Shown piece after piece: positions 9,585 through 18,267 of a DNA stretch of 64,000 nucleotides. This stretch comes from CBDATA01 sp965202845 (GTDB taxonomy: Bacteria > Acidobacteriota > Vicinamibacteria > Marinacidobacterales > Marinacidobacteraceae): contig OZ241856.1 of NCBI GenBank assembly GCA_965202845.1, positions 1,116,001-1,180,000 on the forward strand. Direction: 5' to 3'. The notes beneath the pieces were generated by a model that ran no database searches, had not been told where the DNA came from, and worked only from the letters and a program-made list of their open reading frames with translations. Made by a program: the position numbers and the translations under genes. Positions within the stretch are counted from its first letter, which is position 1. The number at the start of each line of letters is the position of its first letter.

Positions 9585-10027
9585 AACGGCTTGGGCTTTC
9601 GTTTCTTCTCCTCGCGCTCGGCGCCGGGTGCGGGACGCCCGATGCGCCGGCCGAACGCCTGGAAGAGGCGCTCGCCCGGCTGCGCGACGCCTTCGAGAAC
9701 GGAGACGCGGACCGGCTGACCGGCCTCTACCCGGAGGGGCGGGCGCTCCTCGCGCTCGCCGGCGAGCCGCAGCGGAGCGTGTCCGGGGATGCGCTTCGAC
9801 GCCGCCTGGGGGTTCTGTTTCGCCGCCGGGCGTCCATTTCCTGGTCGGAAATCCCGCGTTCGATTCGCCGCTCCGCCGACGGGCGCTTCGTGCTTCTCAC
9901 CGCCGAATGGAGGAGCATGGAGATCGGAACCGACCGACCGCTTCACGAGCGGGTTCGGATCGCGCTCGAACGGGGCGCCGCGCCGGGATGGCGCATCACC
10001 GAAATCACCTTCCAGTCCCGACTCTGA
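9581..10027 (+). CDS. Small lipoprotein with NTF2/SnoaL-like features
   Basis: 148 residues. The signal peptide MKRLGLSFLLLALGAGC ends in a lipobox (lipidated Cys17). The mature part starts with LEEALARLRDAFENGDADRLTGLYPE and continues as alternating beta-strand segments (FVLLTAEWRSME, WRITEITFQSRL), the pattern of NTF2/SnoaL-like nuclear-transport-factor folds or DUF4440-type domains. No catalytic residues can be named. The ATGA overlap with the histidine kinase stop indicates co-translation, so it may be an accessory to that sensor. The family assignment is tentative; the lipoprotein call is secure. Confidence 0.72.
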   Translation: MKRLGLSFLLLALGAGCGTPDAPAERLEEALARLRDAFENGDADRLTGLYPEGRALLALAGEPQRSVSGDALRRRLGVLFRRRASISWSEIPRSIRRSADGRFVLLTAEWRSMEIGTDRPLHERVRIALERGAAPGWRITEITFQSRL

Positions 10028-10092
10028 TACGCTTCGCGGTGTTTGCGGGCGTATCCCGCGCTTCTTGCAATCCCATTTGGAGGATCATGGAC

Positions 10093-12115
10093 ATGAAGCT
10101 CTTCCCCCCCCCCCCCCCGAAATTACGGGTTCTACGGGTGGCTGATTCCGGCGCTCGTTTTCGGACTGGCGCTCGCCGGATGCGGCGACGAAGAGGAGAC
10201 TCCTGCTCCCGCTCCGGCGCCTGCTCCCGCCCCAGCACCGGCCCCCGCGCCTGAGCCGGCTCCCGAACCCGCACCCTCCCCGGAACCGACTCCCGAACCG
10301 GAGCCGGAACCCGAGCCGGAGCCGTTCGTCATTTCCATGACGCCCCCGATGGCCGACCTGGACAAGGACTGCATGGGGTACGCCCTGTGCCCGGACGCCA
10401 TGACCGACGCGACGAAAGCGATGGCCTCGGTGAACGGGAAGATGGTGGTGAAGAGTTCGCACGACGCGATCCTCATTCCGCTGTGGATGGACCCGGCGCC
10501 GAACGGGGTCGGGGTCACCGGTGGACAGGACAACATGCCGTTCCAGAACGTCGACTGGAAGGCGATGCAGTCGGAGGTGGTCGGCATGGGCGTCACTTTC
10601 AAGGCGACCAGGGTGAGTGTGGGCGCCGGTCAGGAGGCGGTTCCAGAGAGCGAGGTGATGCACATCACCTGCGGGCCGTTCCATTGCTCGGAGGCGTCGA
10701 TGGAGAAGCCGATGGCGCCGGAGATCACGCTCGCCGATTCGGCGGTCTGCGCCGCCTGGGATCCGGACTTGGAGCTTCAGGTCGGAAGAATCGACAACGA
10801 CTTCTATGGGATCTTTTCCAGAAATGGGGATCCCTTCGATCCGGAGCTTGAAACTGGCGACGACGGGGTGGATATCGGCTGGATGTCCAGTTCGAGTGTA
10901 GCGATGACGGTGAAGCACAAGTTCGACGATGTTGAGTACGGGAAGATCTACAGCGTTTCGGGACCGGACGCGCCCAGGGGTTCGAACAAGGCGCTCCCGA
11001 TGGACCTGAAGGACAACGCCAATTGGGGCGATGGCATTCGAGTCATGAAGGTGCCGGACGGGGGCGGCGCGGCCAAGAAGCAAGCCAAGCTGGCTGATCT
11101 CTGCGAAGGGACGGGCTACTCGGCGGCGGCGGCGGGCGTCCACAAGCCGGCCGGTTGCTTCCGGATCGCCATGGGAGAAACGGCGGCTCCGGGACAAGCT
11201 GCTGGTCCCGCTCAGTTTTCCCTGGCGAACTATCTGTATGGCTACAGCGTCGAGGTTTCCGCCAAGGATTCGTCGGTCTCCTGGGGCAAGGTGAAGTGGA
11301 AGGAGGATCCGTTCAAGGATCTGAAGTGCGCGCCGATGACCTTCATGGCGACCGACCAGGTGGATGTCTGCGAGTTGCTCGAAGCGGAGGTCGATCAGGC
11401 GCTCGCCAAGGGATGGGGCGACGTCATGCTGAAGACGGAGGGGACCGGCGCGACCACCAGCGCGGGCGGCACGACGGACGGAGGCGTCAAGCTGCGCAAC
11501 TGGGAGGTCAAGGCGAAGAGCGCGACGCCGGCGCGTTTCAAGCGGCTCTTTTTCGATGACAACCTGAACGGCAAGCTTCTGCGGACGGAAGCTGCGGGTC
11601 CCCATTACCCGGGCACGACGGCGACAACATTCTCGGATTTCTACAACTTCGCGGGCGACAATATGAAGGGCGCCACGCGAACTGCGATTCGCAACGGCAG
11701 GCGCGACTTCATCTGGATGCTCCTGAAGGACGGGGACGGCGATCCGACGATGGGGGACTTCGGGAAGGTGGATCTCTACGGCAAGGACAGCACGCCCGCG
11801 ACGTCCGCCAACGACAAGATGTTGCCGGACGGCAAGGCGGACAACTACCCGTCGCCGGATGACGCCGAAATGTGTACGAACGACGACAACGACGCGGACG
11901 ACGAGATCTGCGACGCGAAGTGGGAGATGGACTACGAGGTGAAGTTCGGGATCGGCACCTTTGAGGGTTGCAACGTGACCCGCACGGTGACCATAAGCTG
12001 CGAATGGGACGCGCAGGGCCTGATGAAGCCCAATCCCCCGGACACCATCGACGGTGACCTGTCCAAGGACAGCGGCGCCAACGTCGCCAACTTCGCCAAG
12101 TGCACAGCGAAGTAG
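10093..12115 (+). CDS. Large acidic lipoprotein, out of frame at a poly-C tract (phase-variable or misread)
   Basis: GGAGG at 10079-10083 lies 9 bases before ATG 10093 (MKLF), which runs straight into 15 C (10104-10118). Read as given, the frame diverges and stops at 10254 after a nonsense peptide. One C fewer, or two more, joins the start to a frame that encodes RNYGFYGWLIPALVFGLALAGC (signal peptide plus lipobox), a Pro/Ala/Glu stalk (about 10200-10325) and about 600 residues ending at 12115. That frame has no start codon of its own: TGA at 10094 is followed by no ATG, GTG or TTG before the signal peptide. The mature protein is rich in Asp/Lys/Gly with about a dozen cysteines and no recognised domain. 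Codon use is less GC-skewed than in the neighbours. Predicted length with 14 C is 673 residues. Surface-exposed function is inferred. Confidence 0.72.
10104..10118. repeat. Homopolymer tract of 15 C near the 5' end of a lipoprotein gene
   Basis: Fifteen consecutive C, four codons after the ATG at 10093. Tracts this long slip during replication. Length modulo 3 decides whether the downstream lipoprotein frame is translated; 15 is an OFF length. Confidence 0.9.
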
Positions 12116-12141
12116 CCGGACTTCGCTTGCGCTGATTCGAT

Positions 12142-12170
12142 CCCCCCCGGAGCGCCCTTCTCCGGGGGGG
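12142..12170. terminator. Strong hairpin between convergent genes
   Basis: An 11-base perfect stem (CCCCCCCGGAG at 12142-12152 with CTCCGGGGGGG at 12160-12170) and a 7-base loop, placed between the ends of the lipoprotein gene (12115) and pssA (12174). The U-run is weak (GCTTCAGGTCGTCTTTT), so termination may be imperfect or factor-assisted. Confidence 0.7.
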
Positions 12171-12173
12171 GCT

Positions 12174-12926
12174 TCAGGTCGTCTTTTCCGGAACCGGCGC
12201 CCGGCGTTTCGCGACCATCCGCCGCACACCGGGGAACAGCGGATGGATGGCGAAACCGACCGCCAGCAGCAGGAACATCACCACCGGCTCCGCGATGCTC
12301 GCCACGATGAAGCCGGCCAGAACGGGGAGCAGCCGGTACGATTGGGGGCGCCGGTCGCTGATCCCCTTGAAGCTCAGGTAGCGAACCGGGCTGTTCATGA
12401 GAACCGACAGTCCGACCATCGCCGCCAGACAGATCACCGCCGGCAACCCCGCCCCCGGCGGTTCCGGCAGGGCGTACACCACCGCGCCCACCAGCGCCGC
12501 AGCCGCCGGCGTCGGCAACCCGACATAGAACCCGCTGTCCTGGTTCAGACGGCCCAGGTTGAAGCGGGCGAGACGGACCGCCGCGCAGACCGCAAAGAGC
12601 GCCGCCACCAGCCAGCCGGTCGGGGAAATCCAGTGGAGCGCCCAGGCGTACGCCAGGACCGCGGGAGCGATGCCGAAGGAGCACATGTCGGCGAGCGAAT
12701 CCAGCTCCCGCCCGAATTCGCTGGCGGCCGAGGCGAACCGGGCCACCCGCCCGTCCACCAGGTCGGCGAGGATGGCGAAGCCGATCATGAGCGCGGCGGT
12801 CCCGAAATCGCCGCGCAGGCTCTCCACCATGGAGAAGAACCCGAGGAAGATGTTCCCCACGGTGAATCCGGCCGGAAGCAGGAACACCCCGCGGCGGGTG
12901 CGCAGCGTGGAGGGCGGCAGTCTCAT
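12174..12926 (-). CDS. pssA: CDP-diacylglycerol-serine O-phosphatidyltransferase
   Basis: Makes phosphatidylserine from CDP-diacylglycerol and serine in the inner membrane. 250 residues with about six to eight hydrophobic helices. It carries the CDP-alcohol phosphatidyltransferase signature D-x2-DG-x2-AR-x8-G-x3-D-x3-D, read as DLVDGRVARFASAASEFGRE followed by LDSLAD. Start ATG 12926 (MRLPPSTLRTRRGVFLLPAGFTVGN) overlaps the stop of psd by 4 bases (ATGA), so the two enzymes of phosphatidylethanolamine synthesis are translationally coupled. The downstream hairpin at 12142-12170 probably ends the unit. Confidence 0.93.
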   Translation of the reverse strand: MRLPPSTLRTRRGVFLLPAGFTVGNIFLGFFSMVESLRGDFGTAALMIGFAILADLVDGRVARFASAASEFGRELDSLADMCSFGIAPAVLAYAWALHWISPTGWLVAALFAVCAAVRLARFNLGRLNQDSGFYVGLPTPAAAALVGAVVYALPEPPGAGLPAVICLAAMVGLSVLMNSPVRYLSFKGISDRRPQSYRLLPVLAGFIVASIAEPVVMFLLLAVGFAIHPLFPGVRRMVAKRRAPVPEKTT

Positions 12927-13567
12927 CGCAGCCGCGCCACCGGGGTCAGCCCGGCCCGCACCCGGTCGCCGGGGCGAACCAGAATCCGGAAGTCCGCCGG
13001 CAGCAGGATGTCGGTGCGGGAGCCGAAGCGAATCATCCCGAACCGCTCCCCGGCCGCCAGCGTGTCGCCGGGAGCGACCCGGCACACGATGCGGCGCGCC
13101 ACCACCCCCACGATCTGCCGCACCCGCACGTGCATCCCCCGCCCGGTCCGAATCTCGACCTCGTTCTGTTCGTTCCGTTCCGCCGCGTCCTGGCGGAACG
13201 CCGCCCGGAACGCGCCGCTCCGCCGCCGAACCGCGACCACCTCCCCGGGCGTCGGAGAGCGGTTCACGTGCACGCTGAAAAGCGAGAGGAAGACGCTGAT
13301 GCGGACGGCGCCGTCGCCGGTCGGCGCCACTTCGGTCACCCGTCCGTCAGCGGCGGCGAGGACGGCGTCCCGGGCCGCCTGGACGCGCCGTTCCGGGTCC
13401 CGGAAGAAAAAGGCGCAAAAGCCGGCGAGCAGCGTCCCGGCGAGCGCGAGCGCCGGGAGAACCACGCCGTCGCCGCCGAGCAGGCGGTGCGCGACGAACG
13501 CGAGGAGCGCCCCGCCCAGCGGCGCCAGCACGAAGACCCGCCCCTCGGGGGCGATCGGGATCCTCAT
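12923..13567 (-). CDS. psd: Phosphatidylserine decarboxylase, short pyruvoyl type
   Basis: Decarboxylates phosphatidylserine to phosphatidylethanolamine. 214 residues, matching the short form of the family. N-terminal hydrophobic segments are followed by FCAFFFRDPER, SVFLSLFSVHVNRSP (core histidine) and the self-cleavage site IRFGSRTD, where Gly-Ser processing yields the pyruvoyl group. Start ATG 13567 (MRIPIAPEGRVFVLAP). It lies directly upstream of pssA with a 4-base overlap. Its reading frame is continuous, without any stop, with that of tsaB further upstream (see tsaB). Confidence 0.92.
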   Translation of the reverse strand: MRIPIAPEGRVFVLAPLGGALLAFVAHRLLGGDGVVLPALALAGTLLAGFCAFFFRDPERRVQAARDAVLAAADGRVTEVAPTGDGAVRISVFLSLFSVHVNRSPTPGEVVAVRRRSGAFRAAFRQDAAERNEQNEVEIRTGRGMHVRVRQIVGVVARRIVCRVAPGDTLAAGERFGMIRFGSRTDILLPADFRILVRPGDRVRAGLTPVARLR

Positions 13568-13602
13568 GCGAAGAATGTGGCGCGGGCGCGACCCCGTCTT
13601 CC

Positions 13603-13830
13603 TCAGAGCCGCGCGGAGACGGTCTGGATTTGATCCCGAAGGGCGAGCTTGCGCTTTTTCAGCGTGGCGGTCCGCAGCTGCTCCTCCGGGGTGAGCGCCG
13701 GACGCTCCCCCATCGCCGCGATTTCCTCGTCGAGTCGGCGGTGCTGCTGTTTCAGTTCCTCGAGCAGGCGGACATCCGATCCGGCCTCCCCGCCGTTTTG
13801 CGTTTCCTGGCTTGCGGATGCTGCTTCCAT
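13603..13830 (-). CDS. YdcH/DUF465-family small coiled-coil protein
   Basis: 75 residues. The second half has the helical hairpin typical of DUF465: EELKQQHRRLDEEIAAM, LTPEEQLRTATLKKRKLALR and DQI. The family is of unknown function. Start ATG 13828-13830 has a clear ribosome binding site, GGAGG, in GGAGGGAGGCGCCG just upstream, one of the few strong Shine-Dalgarno sequences in the window. It sits between tsaB and psd in a different frame; reading the tsaB frame on would pass through this gene. Confidence 0.8.
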   Translation of the reverse strand: MEAASASQETQNGGEAGSDVRLLEELKQQHRRLDEEIAAMGERPALTPEEQLRTATLKKRKLALRDQIQTVSARL

Positions 13831-13886
13831 CGGCGCCTCCCTCCGGGGTTTTGCGGGCCGGCCCTGCGCCGGCGAAAGGGGAAAGC

Positions 13887-14611
13887 CTACCGCAGTCCCG
13901 GCTTGCCGGCCCTGCTTTGGCGGAGGAAGCCGGAGGCTGCGGCGTCGCGTCCGGTTCCCGCAGATAGAGCGGTTCGAGCGCCCCTCCCCCTCCGTGCCGA
14001 AAATCGTCGCGGGCGAGCCGGGCCACCGCCTCCGCAAGCGGCCGGACCGTTTCGATCCGTTCGGTTTCCGGGCAGCAGGCGGCCAGTTCGCGCCGATACC
14101 GCGCCACTCCGGGGCCGCAGATGCGAACCGCGCGGTGTTCGCGGACCAGATCGGCCGCCGCTTCGGGCCGGATGCGGAACGGACCGGCGACCGGAGGCCC
14201 GGCACCGCTTCCGGGATAGACCGCCCCGAACAGCTCGCCGCGCAGCGCATCCACCAGGACCAGCCGGGGACCCGGCGCGGCGGCGTCCGCCAGGGCGGCG
14301 GCGTCCAGGGAGGACACCCCCGCCGCCGGAGCGCCGGTGGCGAGCGCAAGCCCCTGGACGGCGGCGAGTCCGACCCGCAGCCCGGTGAACGAGCCGGGAC
14401 CCCGCGCCGCCGCCAGCAGGACATGTCCGTCCAGGGCGACCCCGGCTTCGGCCAGCGCAGCCTCGAGCGCCGGCAGCAGGTTCGCGGCGTGCCGGTTTCC
14501 CGGCGAGAAGGACCGCGCGGTCAGGCCGGACGGCGCCAGCGCCGCCACGCTCCCGAGGCTTCCGGTGGTGTCCAAGCCGACCACCGTCGGAGGCGGGCTT
14601 CGTTCCGGCAC
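13887..14611 (-). CDS. tsaB: tRNA threonylcarbamoyladenosine synthesis protein TsaB (3' end disrupted)
   Basis: Partner of TsaD in t6A37 formation on ANN-decoding tRNAs. The recognisable protein runs from VVGLDTTGSLGSVA through ARGPGSFTGLRVGLAAVQG (the family signature) to LEPLYLREPD at 13949, close to the usual C-terminus. No stop follows in this frame: it stays open through the DUF465 gene into psd, down to 12923. The nearest stop is TAG at 13887-13889 in an adjacent frame, so a one- or two-base indel near 13890-13945 (sequencing error or real mutation) would restore a normal length of about 240 residues. I use that TAG as the provisional end. Start GTG 14611 follows TATCGT by 9 bases. Confidence 0.8.
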
Positions 14612-14620
14612 GGGCCGGGT

Positions 14621-14626
14621 ACGATA
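14621..14626 (-). promoter_or_regulatory. Candidate -10 element, tsaB (TACGAT on the plus strand faces mutS)
   Basis: On the minus strand TATCGT ends 9 bases before the tsaB GTG. The near-symmetric site reads TACGAT (14620-14625) on the plus strand, 17 bases before the mutS GTG. Both genes lack a Shine-Dalgarno sequence. Confidence 0.35.
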
Positions 14627-14642
14627 CAGCCGTCGCTGCTCC

Positions 14643-17309
14643 GTGACACGCCCCGTTCCCCGCCCGCTCTTCCCGGAACATCCCGCCGGAACCGGGGCGC
14701 CCGACGCTCCTGCGCCCCGGAGAGCCCCCGCCGCCTCGCCGGCCATGCAGCAGCACCAGGCGCTCCGGGAAGAGGCCGGCGACGCGATCCTGTTCTTCCG
14801 GATGGGCGATTTCTACGAAATGTTCGGCGAAGACGCCCACATCGCCGGGAGGATTCTGGATCTCGCGGTGACCTCGCGGCAGCGGGACCAGGAAGGCCAA
14901 CCGATTCCGATGGCGGGATTCCCCCACCATGCGCTGGACGGGTATCTCCGCAAGCTGGTGCGCGCCGGCCACCGGGTGGCGGTTTGCGAGCAGGTGGAGC
15001 CGGCTGCGACGTCCAAGGGGCTGGTGCGCCGCGAAATCGCGCGGATCGCGACGCCCTCCACCTGCCTGGACGCCGAGGAGGACGAACGCGACAGCGCGTA
15101 CCTCATGGCGGTCGCCAGGGTGGGCCCGGCCGGAGCGCCTCATCTCGGCGCCGCCTGGGTGGACATTGCGACCGCGCACTTCGTCGCCGCCGACTTCGGA
15201 AAGGGCGGCCTCGAACACTGCGCGGAGGCGGTGTCCTCGTTCCGCCCGCGCGAGCTGCTGATCGCCGAAGGGCAGTCGGCGGACCCGCTGGCGCCGGCGT
15301 TCGGGGAACTTCCCCTCGTCACGACTCGTCCTGCGTACTGGTTCCAGTCCCGGCATGCCACCGAAGCGCTCACCCGCCAGTTCGGAACGGTCTCGCTGGA
15401 GCCCTTCGGGATCGCCGATTCCCCGGCCGCGATCGCCGCCGCCGGAGCGGCGGTGCGCTACCTGGAGGAAACCCAGCGGTCGCGGCTTCGTCACTTGACC
15501 TCGATGCAGCGCTTCGACTCGTCCGGGTATCTGTTGCTGGACCCGGTGACCCGGCGGCACCTGGAGCTTTTCGAGTCCCTCTCGGGCGCGGGAAGCAGTC
15601 TGGCGCAGGTGGTGGACCGAACCGCCACCAGCATGGGAGGCCGCCTGCTGCGCCGCCGGCTGTCCCAGCCGCTGCGGGACCTGGCGGCGATCGGCGCCCG
15701 GCACGAGGCGGTCGAGGAGCTGGCGATGCGGCGCACCTGGCGCGTCGCCGCCCGCGCCGCCCTCCAGAATTGCTCCGACCTCGAGCGGCTCGCCTCCCGG
15801 GTGTCCCTCCGCCTCGCCGGGCCGCGCGAATACCTTCGGATCGCGGCCGCATTGGCCACGGTGCGCAAGGTGCGGGACGCCCTCGAGGATCCGGCGGGCC
15901 CGCTGCTGCGGGACATCCGCAGCCGGCTTGACTGCCTGCGGGCGATCCGCGACCGGATCGAGCGGACGATCTCCGAGGACGCCCCGGTTCTGGCGCGCGA
16001 CCCGGGCGTGATCCGCGCCGGCGTCTCGCCGGAGCTGGACTCCCTGCGGGACCTCCGGCGCGAGAGCCGGCAGTCCATCGCCGCCATGGAAGCGCGCGAG
16101 CGGCAGCGCACCGGGATCGCCTCGCTGCGCATCCGGCACAGCCAGACCTTCGGCTTCACCATCGAAGTGGGCAAGAGCCATGCGGCGCGGGTGCCGGGCG
16201 ACTACGTCCGGCGCCAGACCCTGGTGCAGGCCGAACGGTACGTCACCGAGGAGCTCAAGCAATTCGAGTCCCGCCTCGAGGGCGCGAACGACCAGATCGC
16301 CGAAGAGGAAGCCCGGCTGTTCGCCGCCCTCGAGACGGACGTGGCGGCGGCGGCGCCGGAGCTCCTCGCGAGCGCCGCCGCCCTCGCCGAAGCCGACGTG
16401 GCGCTGGGGCTCGCCGACCTGGCCGCCGCCGGGCGCTACTGCCGTCCGGAGATGCACGAGGGGTTCGAGATGGAGGTGCGGGGCGGGCGGCATCCGGTGG
16501 TGGAGGCGCTTTCCGGCGAGAGCTTCGTCCCGAACGATCTCGAGCTGAACCCCGAGGGGTTCCTGATGGTTCTCACCGGCCCCAACATGGGAGGCAAGTC
16601 CACCTTCCTCCGCCAAGCGGCGCTCTTCGTCATCCTCGCCCAGATGGGTTCGCTGATCCCGGCGGAGAGCGCCCGCCTCCCGGTGGTGGACCGGGTCTTC
16701 GCGCGGGTGGGCGCCACCGACGATCTGGCCCGGGGCCGCTCCACCTTCCTGACCGAGATGGAGGAGACCGCCCACATCCTCCATCACGCGACCGGGCGCA
16801 GCCTGGTGCTGCTGGACGAGGTGGGGCGCGGCACCGCGACCTGGGACGGTCTCTCCCTCGCCTGGGCGGTGGTCGAATACATCGCCCGCCACCCCGGCCT
16901 CCGCATGAAGACGCTCTTCGCCACCCACTACCACGAGCTCACCGAGCTGGCGGACGCCGAGGCCGGCGTCGTCAACTTCCACATGAAGGCCGAGGAGCAG
17001 GAGCACGGGATCGCGTTCTTGCGGCAGGTGGCTTCCGGCGGGACGAACCGCAGCTACGGAATCCAGGTGGCGCGGCTGGCGGGGATGCCGCGCTCGGTGG
17101 TGGAGCGCGCCGGAAGCATCCTGACCCGGCTCTCGCGCCACGAGGCGCCGGCCGTCGCCGAGGAACCGCAGCAGCCGCCGCCGCTGCTCGATCCCGGCGC
17201 CGAAGAAGCGGCGCGCGCGCTCCGGGACCTGGACCCCGACTCGATTTCGGCGCGGGAAGCGCTGGCGCTCCTCTACCGGCTCGTCGAGACGGTGCGAAAG
17301 AAGTCCTGA
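14643..17309 (+). CDS. mutS: DNA mismatch repair ATPase MutS
   Basis: Recognises mismatches and starts strand-directed repair. 888 residues. The mismatch-binding domain has ILFFRMGDFYEMFGEDA (the Phe-x-Glu wedge motif), followed by connector, lever and clamp regions. The ATPase has Walker A TGPNMGGKSTFLRQ (about residue 645), ATDDLARGRSTFLTEMEET and Walker B LVLLDEVGRGTATWDG. The C-terminus keeps the helix-turn-helix-like end DLDPDSISAREALALLYRLV. Start: GTG 14643 adds a Pro-rich 34-residue leader; ATG 14745 (MQQHQALREEAGDAILFF) is nearer the family norm, so the start is uncertain. Its stop overlaps the next ATG by one base. Confidence 0.95.
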   Translation: MTRPVPRPLFPEHPAGTGAPDAPAPRRAPAASPAMQQHQALREEAGDAILFFRMGDFYEMFGEDAHIAGRILDLAVTSRQRDQEGQPIPMAGFPHHALDGYLRKLVRAGHRVAVCEQVEPAATSKGLVRREIARIATPSTCLDAEEDERDSAYLMAVARVGPAGAPHLGAAWVDIATAHFVAADFGKGGLEHCAEAVSSFRPRELLIAEGQSADPLAPAFGELPLVTTRPAYWFQSRHATEALTRQFGTVSLEPFGIADSPAAIAAAGAAVRYLEETQRSRLRHLTSMQRFDSSGYLLLDPVTRRHLELFESLSGAGSSLAQVVDRTATSMGGRLLRRRLSQPLRDLAAIGARHEAVEELAMRRTWRVAARAALQNCSDLERLASRVSLRLAGPREYLRIAAALATVRKVRDALEDPAGPLLRDIRSRLDCLRAIRDRIERTISEDAPVLARDPGVIRAGVSPELDSLRDLRRESRQSIAAMEARERQRTGIASLRIRHSQTFGFTIEVGKSHAARVPGDYVRRQTLVQAERYVTEELKQFESRLEGANDQIAEEEARLFAALETDVAAAAPELLASAAALAEADVALGLADLAAAGRYCRPEMHEGFEMEVRGGRHPVVEALSGESFVPNDLELNPEGFLMVLTGPNMGGKSTFLRQAALFVILAQMGSLIPAESARLPVVDRVFARVGATDDLARGRSTFLTEMEETAHILHHATGRSLVLLDEVGRGTATWDGLSLAWAVVEYIARHPGLRMKTLFATHYHELTELADAEAGVVNFHMKAEEQEHGIAFLRQVASGGTNRSYGIQVARLAGMPRSVVERAGSILTRLSRHEAPAVAEEPQQPPPLLDPGAEEAARALRDLDPDSISAREALALLYRLVETVRKKS

Positions 17310-18262
17310 TGATGAGGAAACGCGCCCTTCTCCTGCTGACGCTGGCGGCCGGGGGCTGCAACGGGAGCTGCAACGGGGGCGGCGGCGGGGAGGGCGGATC
17401 GCGTCCGCTCGCCGTCGCCACCGGCACCACCGCCGGCGTCTACTACCCGCTGGGCGGCGCGCTCGCCAGCCGCTGGACCGCCGACCTTCCGGGGGTGGTG
17501 GTCAAGGCGGAGGTCACCGCCGGATCGGTCACCAACCTGATCCAGGTCGCGCGGAAGGAGAGCGACGTCGGGTTCAGCCAGGCGGACGCGGTGGCGGACG
17601 CGGTCGCCGGCCGGGGCCGGTTCCCGGCGCCGCTTCCGGTCCGCGTCCTCGGGCGGCTCTACCCCAACGTGGCGCACCTGCTGAGCGTCCGGGGGCGCGG
17701 GGTGGAGCGCGTCCAGGACCTGCGCGGCAAGCGGGTCTCGGTGGGGCCGCCCGGATCGGGCAACCAGGTCACCGCATGGAACATCCTGAAGGCGCTGGGC
17801 TTCGACGCCGAGGATTTCCGGGTGCGGCAGCTCAATTACACCCAGGGGATCAACGCGCTCAAGGACGGACGCCTTGACGCGCTCTTCCTCGCCGCCGGAC
17901 TCGGCGTCTCCTCGGTCGTCGAGCTGGGCCTGACCCGCGATCTGGTCCTCGTCCCCTTCACCGCCGACGAGATGGAGCGGGTGGAGGCGCGGAACCCGGC
18001 CTACCAGGGGTTCGAGGTTCCGGTGGGAACCTACCGGGGCGTGGAGCGGCTCACCCTCACGCCGGCGCTCTGGAACATGCTGGTGGCGCACCGGGACATG
18101 CCCGATCCGCTCGCCGCCGCCCTGGTGCGCTCGCTGCTGGAAGGACGCCAGGACTTCCTCCGGGTGACGCCGAACGCGGCCTTCATCCGGCGCTCCGATC
18201 TGATGGACATCGGCGACCTTCCGGCGCATCCGGGCGCGCTCCGCCTCCTGGCGACTCCCTGA
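17309..18262 (+). CDS. TAXI-family TRAP transporter substrate-binding lipoprotein
   Basis: Extracytoplasmic solute receptor of a TRAP importer. 317 residues. The signal peptide MMRKRALLLLTLAAGGC ends in a lipobox-like site, then a Gly-rich tether, then the TAXI hallmark LAVATGTTAGVYYPLGGALA, QVARKESDVGFSQADA and GKRVSVGPPGSGNQVTAWNI. TAXI receptors bind small carboxylates or amino acids such as glutamate; the substrate here cannot be told. Lipid anchoring is unusual but plausible for the family. The start overlaps the mutS stop by one base (TGATG), and the permease gene follows after 5 bases. Confidence 0.92.
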   Translation: MMRKRALLLLTLAAGGCNGSCNGGGGGEGGSRPLAVATGTTAGVYYPLGGALASRWTADLPGVVVKAEVTAGSVTNLIQVARKESDVGFSQADAVADAVAGRGRFPAPLPVRVLGRLYPNVAHLLSVRGRGVERVQDLRGKRVSVGPPGSGNQVTAWNILKALGFDAEDFRVRQLNYTQGINALKDGRLDALFLAAGLGVSSVVELGLTRDLVLVPFTADEMERVEARNPAYQGFEVPVGTYRGVERLTLTPALWNMLVAHRDMPDPLAAALVRSLLEGRQDFLRVTPNAAFIRRSDLMDIGDLPAHPGALRLLATP

Positions 18263-18267
18263 GCGGG

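Noticed and set aside
10046..10060. Small hairpin GCGGG-CGTAT-CCCGC as a terminator
   Set aside because: Five-base stem without a T run; too weak to call.
10043..10071. TTGCGG-N17-TGCAAT as a promoter for the lipoprotein gene
   Set aside because: Spacing is right but the -10 match is poor; recorded only as a possibility.
10337..12115. Lipoprotein gene starting at ATG 10337
   Set aside because: This start would remove the signal peptide, lipobox and stalk that are clearly encoded upstream in the same frame and has no ribosome binding site. The poly-C explanation fits better.
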